Positions 50,729-62,500 of a stretch of 64,000 nucleotides of DNA are shown here, piece after piece. The notes beneath the pieces are model-generated. The model ran no database searches and was not told the origin of the DNA. It was given only the letters and a program-made list of their open reading frames with translations. Every line of letters begins with the position of its first letter. Position 1 is the stretch's first letter. Position numbers and translations under genes: made by a program. The DNA is from Hevea brasiliensis (lineage: Eukaryota; Streptophyta; Magnoliopsida; Malpighiales; Euphorbiaceae): the NCBI RefSeq assembly GCF_030052815.1, contig NC_079496.1, positions 2,170,001 to 2,234,000 on the forward strand, read 5' to 3'.

Positions 50729-51490
50729 TGTCACGACCCAACCTATGGGTCGGACTGGCACTAAGACCTGGACCAGCCTAAAGCCCCCGAGGCCCGTAGT
50801 AAGCCTAACTATTCATCAACCCAACTCTAAGGCCCATTTGGGCCCAATTTCAAGAATTCAACCGGACAGAGTCCGGCCATTAAATGGACCTTTTAACGGG
50901 GAGTTTTTGACTCATCCGACCTGTAAAGACAATATATAATCAATTGAGGAGCTCAGCTCACCCTCCACATACTCAAATGTCACAAAAATAAATGGGAGCT
51001 CAGCTCCCTCATCCAGTCCAACATAAATGCATATAATAAGTTTACAGGTCTAACACGGTAATTATATTACAGACCCAAATCAAATAAATGTTTCTAACAC
51101 ATGCGAAAATTCTAGAAGTTAATAGAATTATACAAATATTAATAAACGACATGCAAAGAAGAAAAGCAGGTTAACCACAACAAATATCCTCTTGTAGCCT
51201 GGAAAAATAATGAACAGGAGTGAGCGTTCAACTCAGAGAGTAAAATATCAATTTTAACCATAATCTCTATAGCTATCTAAAGCTAATGCACCCTGTACAG
51301 TGAAATGCAACATCGTCAATATTTTCACATCATAACAGCAAAAAGGTAATCTGAAGTACTCACACACCCGATAAGGTCAAACAACACATATATGGGAGCT
51401 GATCCCCTATACAGCCCTCTTAATCCAAACTGTGCCAGCAAAGAACTCAAGCTCGGACTTTTGCTTAATAAATCAAATCGGGGTCCCAGT
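50729..51490. mobile_element. Partial LTR of another Ty3/gypsy (chromovirus-like) element, interrupted on the right
   Basis: It starts TGTCACGACCCAACCTATGG and continues with GGCCC-rich text typical of plant Del/Tekay-type LTR ends. It is cut at 51490 by the Tat/Ogre-like LTR. The rest of this LTR should lie beyond the right edge, on the far side of the Tat element. Lineage is by impression only. Confidence 0.5.
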
Positions 51491-51849
51491 TGTCGCAATG
51501 GATTTTGCGGTCGCCTGGACGATCACTCACCGAAGTGGGAAAAAGTGAGGAGTCGCCACCTTAGTTTTGAGGGAAACTAAAGAAAACCATTTGAGAAGTT
51601 AAATTAAAAATGAAACCACTTCTAAACAGAGATTCTAAGTTCGGGGTCCGTAAACGGGTGGGGAAGGTGTTAGGCACCCCACCTCGTCCCTTAATAAGGG
51701 TAAGTAGATTTAATTCTGCGTCCTTTATAAATTAGTTAGGAGGGCTTAGCCGGCAATGTTAATCCTTTTGGTAGAAGGAATACTTGATTTTTCACTAAAT
51801 TTGGACCACCCAGATACATAAGTAAATGAGACAACCTTAGTGAACGGGT

Positions 51850-52235
51850 GTGAGAATCGGATAAGAACTCTCCTCCCATCTCTTTTAAGTTACTTATTAA
51901 AATTTTGAGGGGAGACCGGATAAGAACCCTCCTCCGATCACCTTTAGAGTTATTTCTTAAAATTTAGATTGGAGACCAGATAAGAACACTCCTCCGATCT
52001 CATTTAGAGTTATTTATTAATTTTCCGAGTTGAGACCGGATAAGAACTCTCCTCCGATCCCTATTTAATGTTTATTAGAATTTTGAGTTGAGACCGGATA
52101 AGAACTCTCCTCCGACCTCTTTTAATAGTTATTAAAATTTTGGATTGAGATCGGATAAGAACTCTCCTCCGATCTCTTTTAAATTAGAATTTTGGGTTGA
52201 GACCGGATAAGAACTCTCCTCCGATCTCTTTTAAA
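51850..52235. repeat. Seven imperfect 55-60-bp repeats in U5 of the Tat-like LTR
   Basis: GAGACCGGATAAGAACTCTC plus CTCCGATC recurs at about 51852, 51913, 51971, 52032, 52090, 52147 and 52199, separated by T/A-rich spacers. Confidence 0.85.
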
Positions 52236-53903
52236 TTAGAAAGGAGCCCGAAAGGGATTTTTCCGATCTCCGAATTTTGGTGTCCTAAGAACCTAAGGAT
52301 AAGGATCCTTAAATTTAAAGAGGTTGGGGATAAGATTTCTCGATGCCTTTTGGCTAGATGGGGAAAACTAGACTCGATTTACCGACCTTCCATGTATTCA
52401 ATTTACCAATGTCTATTAACATCCGATCTATGTCGTTATGTTTACTTTGGTTCTATTTCGCTTTATGACATCTTGCCGAATTGTCGCTTACGTCAGCCTA
52501 ATGGTTTGGCTATCTTCCTGACGTGTTATTCATGTTCTCTCTTTTAAAAGAGACCCCTAAGTTGCAGCTACCTACGTTTACCCAACCATTTACATACTAC
52601 TAGGAGTTAGAAAACTTGTTTTCAGAAATGACGAGATCAATAAAATGAACCGATCACTAAAAAGATGATTTGAGAGTGACTTTCTTTGGGATTGCTTGTG
52701 CAGAAAATGATCTTGAAGAAAATCGCAGATGTAAGAAGAACAAGGAAAATGCGAAATAAACGTAGACACTTAATAAAACAAAGAGCATGAACTCTTACAA
52801 CAACATTTTTCTTGGGTTCTCTCGCATAAAATAATCTTGAAGAAAATTGCAGATATATGAAGAACAAAGGAAGTGCGTAAAATAAACGTAAACAACAAAG
52901 ATGAACTCTACCGTGAGGAGCCGGTCTACTAAAATAGTTACGGGTGGCAAACAGGATGAGACAAGAGGTCGATTAGCCCGAGGGTGGTGTTCTTCGTGAA
53001 CTGGAGGGTACTTAGCTAAAGAAATGAGTGATATGAAGTTGATCTTGGGCAAGGAAAACAGAGATGATAAAAGAGAAAGTGAGAGTATGACCAGATAATG
53101 AACAAACTGGAAATATAGGGTTCCAGTATTCAAAATCTCTTCAAGAAAACACTTCAGAAAACTAGTTTCCAAAGTCCTTTTAATCAACACTTCTAAATAG
53201 CAGAGTAACAAACTAAATGAATTTTCAGAGTTCCTCTTGCTATAATAACAGCCTCTCGTCTGTTTTTCCGTCCATTTTCTTGAACAGTTTTTATGCCGGT
53301 ATTTATAGGAATCGGGTGCTCTTTGTGAAGGGTCAGGATTTATTTGAGGGAGATGGAGGGTCGAGATCTCGAAGGACATGATCGGAGGTTCAGGAATTAA
53401 AGAGAATCGAAATGAATGGTTGAGATCACTCTTCATAATATTTGTCCTTTTCTTCTTTCCATCTGACGGTCCCAGATTTCCTTGTCCGGAACGATCCGAG
53501 GGCTAAGAGTGAAAGACGCTGGTATTGTCGTCTTCTCTCTTGATCTAAGGGTTCCGGGTTTGTCCTTACAAGTGGGATCAACGGTGGAGATTGGGATGTA
53601 CAGGACTGTCATGACATACTCGCACTCAAAGATTGGCGCGATTCTTAGGCGTGCGGTGGGGATCGCGTCGCCACGCTTTAACTACCTCGGCCTCGATTCT
53701 GACGACGGTTATTGGGATTTGTCTTATTCTTTTTGTCTTCCGATCCCTCCCCTAGCTCCTATTCCGATCTCTCATGCTGATCTCCTATCTCCCGATCTCT
53801 ATTATCCCTTAATCAGTCCGGATTCGGTCCAAGCATTAATTACATCTCGATTCTTGAAGCGTCCGCTTCGTTTTCCGCTCAGCATTAAATGCCCATTTCC
53901 CCC

Positions 53904-53911
53904 TATATATA
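53904..53911 (+). promoter_or_regulatory. Plus-strand TATA box inside the LTR (first)
   Basis: TATATATA follows AGCATTAAATGC by about 12 bases and points away from the LTR promoter at 53307. A second copy of the arrangement is at 54894. Confidence 0.5.
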
Positions 53912-54379
53912 CCCCTGTCGACGGAGACATTTTCTTCATCTGACTTTCCTTTCTTCTTTTCTTACTTTCCCTGTTCTAGCTGCTCCGGTGGAAGTTCGCT
54001 ATAATCGTGGCTTTGATCTTTTCCGATGAACTTCTTTACTTACCGATGAAAATTCACGATCCTTGATCGAATGACCTTTATCGATGATGGTGAGAGGACT
54101 GGATTTGATCGACCAGTATGGACTTTGGTTGTACCGATCTCGAGTCGCTTCACCGAGTTCATTCGCTTCTCATCGCATTGGGTGTTCCGACGTCTTTCCT
54201 CCACATTGGGTGTTCCGACAGCGGGTCGGTTTCGAGTGGTATCATCGGTGATGATGTCTCTGATCTTCATGGGAGTCATAGTCACCCCATCTGAGCTGCA
54301 CATCTATCCGATGCCAACAAATGGTCTCCGGTCAAACACATCTTTTGATTCACCACAAGACTAGGCTCGACATAGGCCT

Positions 54380-54620
54380 TTTAGATAGGATGTTCCACCT
54401 GGCCTCTAGAGATCGCCCAAATGATGTAATCTCGAAATGTAATCGATCTCTAGAGATTGCCCAAATGATGTAGTTAGACCTTTATTGTAGTCCGATCCCT
54501 AGAGATCGCCAAAAGGATGTATTTTATTTTCAATGAAATCATATATATAGAGATCACATAAATGAAGTGATCAAATGTTAGATTAATCCGATCCCTAGAG
54601 ATCGCCCAAATGATGTAATC
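54380..54620. repeat. Four diverged copies of a GATCYCTAGAGATCGCCCAA motif
   Basis: CTCTAGAGATCGCCCAAATG and near copies occur at about 54402, 54449, 54500 and 54591. Each core has CTAGAG dyad symmetry. They lie between the two plus-strand TATA boxes in the U3 of the Tat-like LTR. Confidence 0.75.
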
Positions 54621-54893
54621 CGAACTTTTGAAAATAAAGACTTTATTTTTTGCTATCATCTTATTATTTTTGCATTGATTATTTTCCGATCTCTAATGTG
54701 GTTATCCGATCCGTTCTTTACCCGAATGACACTTAATCGATCCTTTATTCAAAATATTTAGCTCATTATGCCGATCTCTAATTAACCGATCCTCGAACAT
54801 TCGATATTTGAGAGAAGTGTCGTAACAAATTGCCGAGTTCCACCAATCGATGCGCCGCTTTAGAACCTCGCGAGCATTAAATGCTCTGACTAG

Positions 54894-54901
54894 TATAAAT
54901 A
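54894..54901 (+). promoter_or_regulatory. Plus-strand TATA box upstream of the antisense ORF
   Basis: TATAAATA lies after GCATTAAATGC, as at 53904, and about 165 bases before the ATG at 55058. The leader is CT-rich with no intervening ATG noticed, which fits a plant core promoter. Confidence 0.55.
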
Positions 54902-55057
54902 GGGGTGGGAGGGTTAGCCGCTTGTTCTCTCATTCCATTTTCAATCCTCCGCTCACAACTTCAAGTTCTCTCATTTTCTCAAGTTCTTCCGACGCCGATC
55001 GGACTCGGTAAGGGCTTTGATCCTCTTTAATTTAAATTCTTTGTTTCTTTTGAAAAT

Positions 55058-56881
55058 GAACGGCGCCAAGGTCGAGAGCGAGCCCTCCTTCGATTCGGGC
55101 CTCGTGGTCATCGTCAAGAAGAGGCACGGGCCAAGCTGCTCAACAAGAACCTCCTGTGGCCTCCGCTCCAACTCTGGGGCGGGTCATACCATCGAGGCTC
55201 GCACCTTCTTCAAGGAGAGAGACCCTTCCTATAGACGAAGCTTCCGCTTGCTTCTTCGAGAATCCGACCGCAATCGCTTGTTCAAGAATACAATATTTGT
55301 CCCGATTCATATGAGTGATCAAGTGCCATGGCGATCTTCGTGTCGATCACTTTTTGAAGAGAATGACATGGTCATGGTGTACGAGGAATGCTTAAAGGCC
55401 GGCCGAGGTTCCTCTAGCCGATTTCTATAAGGAGGTCCTAAAACTTCACCGAGCATCCATTGTTCAAATCCACCCCAACTCGTGGCGATCTTGGTAGCTT
55501 TCCGAGGTCTATGCCGAGCTAAGGGAATCAGACCTACGGCTAAGGTGTTCGCCGAGCCGCATGCACTAACTCACAAAGGATGACGAACATCGGTTCTTTC
55601 AGCGAAGCCTCATTATGGACTCTTTTCCGACCGCCTCATCCCTTAAGAATTGGAAGAACCTGCTTCTTCATTCCGAGGAGTAAAGATCCGAGCCGCTTGA
55701 GGACTTTCTCGTAGCCGGTGGTACCAGGGCCTCGCTCAAGCACATTACCCTCGAGTCAAGAGGAAAGCTTAATAGTGATGGAGCCGAAAAGTCGCCGCCA
55801 CTCTAAAATATTCTCGCCCAAATGCGTGATCGCCGAATCGCACTATTGACCATGCAATCGATCACCGGCCGAGATCGCGAACTTCCGCTCTCTCGACCTC
55901 GGCATTGGTATTTTCTATATCTCGCTTCGTGACCTTAGCGATCTCACTAACCTCTTTTCGTGCGGTATGGCGGGTGGTGAGGGTTCTAGGAAGCGGAAGA
56001 AGGAAAGAGAGATCTCCTGAAGGTAAAGGAGATGAAGCGTCGAACGTTTTCAAACACCCTGGCCACGAACCTGGGAGATACAAAGAGACCCGCTCAACCT
56101 TCGGTCCGCCGACCATTGAAGCCGCGATCTCCTCCTAGATCTAAGAGCGCCCCGCCTCTCTCGCTTATTCCAAGCACTAAATGGAGCCTTCTCAATCTTC
56201 TCGGGAGGACCTTCTCGTGGCGCCGACATCGATCGATCGCTTGAAGAATAACCGATCGTTAGGGAGAACTCCGATTTTGCCAAAGTCCCGGATCTACCAT
56301 CTTCTTTCAAGAGGATCGGACAGTTATCCCGAATGGTCTCGATGATATCTTGACTCAATCATGAGCTTGAATGTGGAGTGTCCGTGAACTGCATCATGGT
56401 TCGGAAAAGATTCAACGTCCGGGTAAGGAGGTCGGAAGAAAAATCAGAATTGGCTTCCTCCGATCCCAACTCTCATCCGCCGGATTATATATCTCAAGTT
56501 TAGGGACGGCGAAGTACCATGAAGACCACCGGCCGAAAAGTCTCGTGACTGGCCGAAAGAGAACGGCTCGTGAGAAGTCCGTGCACTTCGTGCCAACGGT
56601 TACTGTGTCGCTCAACTTATAGAGGAGCTTAACGCGAAGGATAAGGAGCTTACAGAGAAAGACAAAGAGCTTAAGGAAAAAGATGAAGAGATGGTGTCAG
56701 GAATAGCCGGAGCCTATGTGAATGCTCATAAGGATCTCTTGGCCGAACTCCAAAAGCGCTACCCTGAAGAGGACTTCTCCTGGATGGATGACTGGCTCCC
56801 GAGGGCGACGGCGAAGATAGTGAGGAGGAAGCCAAGGTGAGGGAGAGAGGGAGAGTGATCCAAATAGATCAGCCGGGGTGA
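55058..56881 (+). pseudogene. Antisense ORF in the LTR: gypsy-type transposon protein (Transposase_28-like), broken
   Basis: The unit runs opposite to the element's pol. The ATG at 55058 opens a Ser/Arg-rich N-terminal part of 124 codons, ending at 55430 by frameshift. The next pieces read PLADFYKEVLKLHRASIVQI, then HPNSWRS and the segment around FRGLCRAKGI. This is the pattern of the plant putative gypsy-type transposon family (PF04195). A charged, coiled-coil-like KDKELTEKDKELKEKDEE stretch and an acidic end at a TGA at 56881 complete it. Similar antisense ORFs are known in Tat-lineage elements, usually described between pol and the 3' LTR; here it appears to be inside the LTR. Many small indels mean it is dead. 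Function of the family is unknown. Confidence 0.65.
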
Positions 56882-57477
56882 TCCTCACCAATAACTTGTA
56901 CAGATTATGACATGAAATGAAATGCCTCTTTGTTCAATGAATGATTGTGATCGGAAAATTTTAAACCATTGTTTGTCTGAGTATTTGATTGTATGAGCAC
57001 AGCAAAACAAAAACTAAATGTGATTATTAATCTAAGTATGAGAGATCGGAAAGCACTTTAAGCATGAGATCGGTAGGGAAGAAATGCTGAACGGAACTTG
57101 ATCAAAAATTTAACTCGAACACTTAAGATCGGAATCCTCATTAAATCGAACTAAAACTTTAGCTCTTAAACCTTCGGAAAGGAGTTCGGCAATAAAACTG
57201 GTAGGAAAAGATCTAGTGCCAGTTCATTTTATTTATCAACAGAGATCAGGAATATACTTGACAGGTCTGAAAATTCGACAACGGGTTTGAGAGGTTGGTA
57301 AATGATTTGAGAGATCGGCGAGGCTTTAATGAATGTGAGGACTTAGCATTGATTCAATCCTTTGTGAGGAGAGATCGAAAATGTGACCGCCTATCAAAGA
57401 GGGATCGGAAACGTGATTAGCTGTTCAAAGAAGAATTTTTATTGATTCTAGGGGTCGGCCAAAATATGGTGTCGACA

Positions 57478-57490
57478 GCTGCCCCTCTTT
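57478..57490 (-). other. Polypurine tract of the Tat-like element
   Basis: AAAGAGGGGCAGC on the minus strand abuts the LTR start TGTCGACACC. It is the usual primer site for plus-strand DNA synthesis in this lineage. Confidence 0.8.
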
Positions 57491-57659
57491 ACATAATTTC
57501 TATTAAAGGAAAAATTTTCGTATAGGAATTATGTAAAGATTCCGACTCATATTTTGGACGATTAGGTGTTTGAAGTTAAGGAACTAAAGCACACCTAAGT
57601 TAATGACCTAGAAATAGGCAACAGAAGTTAGACCCAAATTAACTTGGATCAAAGAATCG

Positions 57660-58830
57660 GGGAATAAAAATTAAAATCAACTTAGATCAGGGATCCAGAG
57701 GTTGATGACGGAAAACGTAAACTGCAGGAAATTAAAATCAACTTAGATCAAGGAACCAGAGGTTGATAGCAGAAATGTAAATTGCATGAAATTAAAATCA
57801 ACTTAGACCAAGGAACCAGATGTTGATAGTGGAAATGTAAATTGCATGAAATTAAAATCAACTTAGATCAAGGAACCAGAGGTTGATGGTGGAAATGTAA
57901 ATTGCAAGAAATTAAAATCAACTTAGATCAAGGAACCAGAGGTTGATGGTGGAAATGTAAATTGCATGAAATTAAAATCAACTTAGACCAAGGAACCAGA
58001 GGTTGATGGTGGAAATGTAAATTACAAGAAATTAAAATCAACTTAGATCAAGGAACCAGAGGTTGATGGTGGAAATGTAAATTGCATGAAATTAAAATCA
58101 ACTTAGATCAAGGAACCAGAGGTTGATGGTGGAAATGTGAATTGCAAGAAATTAAAATCAACTTAGATCAAGGAACCAGAGGTTGATGGTGGAAATGTAA
58201 ATTGCATGAAATTAAAATCAACTTAGATCAAGGAACCAGAGGTTGATGGTGGAAATGTAAATTGCAAGAAATTAAAATCAACTTAGATCAAGGAACCAGA
58301 GGTTGATGGTGGAAATGTAAATTGCATGAAATTAAAATCAACTTAGATCAAGGAACCAGAGGTTGATGGTGGAAATGTGAATTGCAAGAAATTAAAATCA
58401 ACTTAGATCAAGGAACCAGAGGTTGATAGCAGAAATGTAAATTGCATGAAATTAAAATCAACTTAGATCAAGGAACCAGAGGTTGATGGTGGAAATGTGA
58501 ATTGCAAGAAATTAAAATCAACTTAGATCAAGGAACCAGAGGTTGATAGCAGAAATGTAAATTGCATGAAATTAAAATCAACTTAGATCAAGGAACCAGA
58601 GGTTGATAGCAGAAATGTAAATTGCATGAAATTAAAATCAACTTAGATCAAGGAACCAGAGGTTGATAGCAGAAATGTAAATTGCATGAAATTAAAATCA
58701 ACTTAGATCAAGGAACCAGAGGTTGATGGTGGAAATGTGAATTGCATGAAATTAAAATCAACTTAGATCAAGGAACCAGAGGTTGATGGCAGAAATGTAA
58801 ATTGTAGGAAATTAAGATCAACTTACAAGG
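57660..58830. repeat. 60-bp tandem repeat, about 19 copies, with alternating (120-bp) variants
   Basis: The unit contains ATTAAAATCAACTTAGATCA, AGGAACCAGAGGTTGAT and GGAAATGTAAATTGCA. The period is exactly 60 bp throughout. From about 57901 to 58560 copies alternate between GCAAGAAATT and GCATGAAATT forms, giving a 120-bp higher-order unit; the final copies are all ATG-type. A second polymorphism (GATGGTGG or GATAGCAG) varies along the array. It lies between pol and the polypurine tract, the known hypervariable 3' UTR of Tat/Ogre elements. Confidence 0.95.
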
Positions 58831-59528
58831 CAAGTCTAACCCTGACACATGAAGTTTTTTCCCTGACGAAGTGTACTTAACAAGATACCGAAGGCCGATG
58901 ATTAACGGAAAAGAAGTTGCAAGACTTGACCTATAACCCCATTTTCTTCAAATGCCCCTCTTCTGTTCCCGATTTTCTTCTTATTCTATGGAAAGCGCCA
59001 TGGTTTTCACTTTCTTTCCGCCCATTTAACTGTATGCCCTTTGGGGTTTTCACCTCTAGTTTTTTTTTTTTTTTTTTTTGAACGGCCATTCCCTGCAAAT
59101 CTCATAATAAAGTACGTGAGGTTATCAATTTTTGAATTCAAATCTTATGGCAAAAATTTAATTAATTAATAGCACATTAAACAAGGATAGTATTAAAAGG
59201 TGAGTAAATAGGAAAACAAAAGGTAAGGAATAAAGTATGACTTTATTATGGTCGAAAGGGAAGGTACAAGGATAGATTTCACATAATCCTTATAGTTGGT
59301 TTTGAAGTCTTTTAATCGCCATTATTTCAGTTCTCTCAAGCCTCCCGTCAGAATTCGGCTCCATCCTTGGTTTCATACTCCTTCCTTATTTCTCCGCTTT
59401 GGTTCTTGGGATGCCCTTTCGGGTTTTCACCCCAAGTTTTTTTTTTTTTTTTTTTTTTTTTTTGGACGCCCTTTTTGGTTTTCATCCTTCGCTTATTTAT
59501 TCATAAAAACTCTTGACAGTTTCGGCAT
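58831..59528 (-). other. 3' untranslated region of the Tat-like element, with long T runs
   Basis: No gene. Two long T runs (about 59060-59079 and 59440-59463) each follow a copy of the phrase ATGCCCTTTSGGGTTTTCACC, so this is a diverged duplication. The T runs are A runs on the element strand. Confidence 0.7.
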
Positions 59529-62500
59529 TCACAGTCTCTCAAACTCTTCGCCCATTTGGGTCAAGATCAAGGCTCCTCCGAAAATGCCCTTTAACCACAT
59601 AGGGTCCTCGTATGTTGGTGACCATTTGCCCCGTGGATCGCTTTTGGTTCGACAAAGACTTTCTTCGTAACTAAGTCCCCGCTTGAATTCGTGGCTTAAC
59701 GCGCTTATCAAATGCCCTAGCCATTCTCCTCTCGATATAATTGCCCATGACATGCCGCTAACCTTTTCTCATCAAGCAAGTTTAATCGATCCAACCTTGA
59801 TCGAATCCATTCGACTCATCAATTCCTAACTCCTTCAGATTCTTAGGAAGGGATTTCAACTTCAATGGCACACATCGCTCCATACCGTAGACCAATGAGT
59901 ATGGAGTTGCCCTGGCCGAGTCCTCACTAAGTCCTGATGCATGAAGAGCGTAAGGGAGCATATCATGCCAATCCCTATATGTGACCGTCATTTTCCTGAT
60001 TATCCTCTTTAAATTTTTGTTTGCGCCTTCCATCGCTCCATTCATCCGGGACCAGACGGAGGAATTGAGATGCCGGATTTTGTATTGATCACATAATTCT
60101 TGAATCTTTGGACCATTCAAGTTCTTGGCATTATCGCGATAATTTCATTCGGAGACCATGCCGCAGATGATGTTGCTTTTGAAGAATTTAAGGAACGTGT
60201 TTTGGCGTGATGTGAGCATACGACGCTGTTTCGACCCATTTGGAGAAATAGTCGATGGCCACCAGGATGAATCTGCGCTCATTGATGCCTTAGGATTGAT
60301 GGGACCAATCACATCGATGCCCCACATTGCAAAAGGCCAAGGTGAGACGAGGTTGAATAACTTGTGAGGTGGTACATTTATTGATCCGCATAACCGACAC
60401 TTATGGCACTTTCTAAGTACTCGACGCAATCCTTTTCCATCGTGGTCCAAAAATACCCACGCCGCATGATTTGCTTAGCCATCATGTGTCCATTGGCATG
60501 GGTCGCATAATTTCTCATGTGTCTCAAAGAGGATTCTCTTTGCTTCTTTCGCATCTACACATCTCGCATTCGCCGTTGGAGCTCCTCTTGTATAGGGTTT
60601 CTCCACCGGGAAGTATCCCAATGCTAATCTCCGAATCATCTTCTTTTCATTTCTCGCTTGCCTCAAAGGGAATTCTCTCGTTTTACAATAGACTGTGATG
60701 TCATGATACCGTGGCTTTCCATCGGGCTCTTCTTCAATCATAACGCAATAAGTCGCTCATCCTTGCTTTAACCCTCAATGCTTGAGTTGTCCGCTCTTCT
60801 TCCATTTGGGCCATAACGGCTAGAGTAGCTAAAGCATCAAGAAATTGATTCTTGTCCTCGCTAAGATGAGTGAAAGAGATTTCTCGAATTCCTTGATCAC
60901 CCAAAGAAGTACTTCTGATATGGGATCAACTTGGGATCCTTAGTTTGCCATTCTCCCTTGACTTGATAAATTATCAGAGCCGAGTCTCCGTGCACTTCCA
61001 ACTTTCTGATTTTCATTTTGATAGTAGCTTGTAGACCCATCACACAATCTTCATATTCGCGACATTGTTGGTACACCAAACCTCAACTTGACAGCTATCG
61101 GGAAGTGATTTCCGTCCGGGGATACCAGTACAGCTCCGATTCCGTTTCCGGATAAATTGACTGCTCCATCAAAATACATTTCCCATACATCGGAGGGCCC
61201 CTCTTCTTCGCAGTCTACTTCATTAATATGCTCGCTGTGGAACTCAAAATCCAGAGCTTCATACTCCCGGATAGGATTTTCCACTAGAGGTCGATCACGC
61301 TACCTTTCACCGCTTTCGGTCATGTAGACTATGTCGCATCGAGAGTATAACCCGCCACTTGGCTATCCTTCCCGCACGAATCGGCTTTCAAATACATACT
61401 TGATAGGATCCATCCTGTAGATGAGCCATGTCTTTTGATTAAACATTTAGTGCTTGAGTCGATTTGCTTTCCAGTATAACGCGCAGCAAGTCTTATCTAA
61501 GGAAGAATAAATAGACTCACAATCGCTGAATTTCTTGCTTAGGTAATAAATGGCCCTCTCTTTCGGCCAGATCATCATGTTGTCCCAAAACACATCCCAT
61601 TGAATTCACTGAACCGCCATGTACAAGATCAAAGGCCCGCTCACATGTGGAACCAATACCGTGGATTTGACAGACATCGCTTGATTTTCTCAAAAGCCTC
61701 TTGACAAATCGAATCCCACCGAGTAGAGTTGTTTTTCCGAGTAATCAAAATAGGCTCACTTTGGCAAGAAGATTAGAAATAAACCTCAAATGTAGTTCAC
61801 TTTTCCTAAAATCGCACCTCCTTTCTCGCTTTTGGGGATGGCATTTCTTGAATAGCTCGAACCTTGTCCGGATCTACTTCTATCCCTTTCTCGCTACTAT
61901 GAATCCCAACAACTTTCCCGATTTAGCTCGAATATGCATTTAGCAGGTTCACTTCAAGTGGTACTTCCCGAGCCTTTCAATACCCTCCTCATCACCGAAC
62001 GTGGCTCTCTTCTCCCCGGATTTAATGATCATATCATCCACGCACACCTCCACTTCTTTATGCATCATGTCATGGAATAATGTGACCATTGCGCTACCGT
62101 AAGTAGCCCCCGCATTTTTCAACCCGAAGGGCATGACCCGACAGCGTAACACTCCCCATTGAGTGATGAAAGCGCTTTATCCTTGTCTTCTTGGCCCATT
62201 GGGATCCGATTGTACCAAGCCCCATCAATGCACGAACACCTACCCAATCCCGCAAAGATTGTCAACTAGCACATCAATGTGGGGAGAGGGAAATCGCTCT
62301 TCAAGCTAGCTTTATTAAGGTCCTCGTAGTCAACGCACACTCGACTCTCCCGCCTTTCTTCATTACCGAACGACGTTAGCCACCCATTGGGGATATTTGA
62401 CCACTTCCAAGAATCCGACGCCATATCGCTTTCTGACTTCATCCCGAACCCAAGCAAAGGTGTCGATTCATTCTCCTTAGTTTCGCTTCACCGAATTGTT

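Larger units (their letters stand above)
51491..57477 (-). repeat. Tat/Ogre-like 3' LTR, about 5.99 kb
   Basis: The plus-strand ends are TGTCGCAATGG and GGTGTCGACA, so the LTR has TG...CA ends with a 5-base inverted repeat (TGTCG/CGACA). The U3 edge directly follows the purine tract AAAGAGGGGCAGC. The promoter on the element strand is TATAAATA (plus coordinates 53300-53307), so U3 is about 4.2 kb and R-U5 about 1.8 kb. U5 carries the CACCTTCCCCACCCGTTTAC motif common to Tat LTRs. The other LTR is outside the window, so the boundaries rest on motifs only. Confidence 0.75.

Noticed and set aside
52795..53436. 213-codon minus-strand frame in the LTR
   Set aside because: It straddles the LTR TATA box and leader, has no recognisable domain, and reads like non-coding R-U5 sequence.
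53482..53943. 153-codon plus-strand frame in the LTR as a gene
   Set aside because: No family resemblance, it starts upstream of the first plus-strand TATA box, and it lies in U3 of a repeat. Probably chance in GC-richer DNA.
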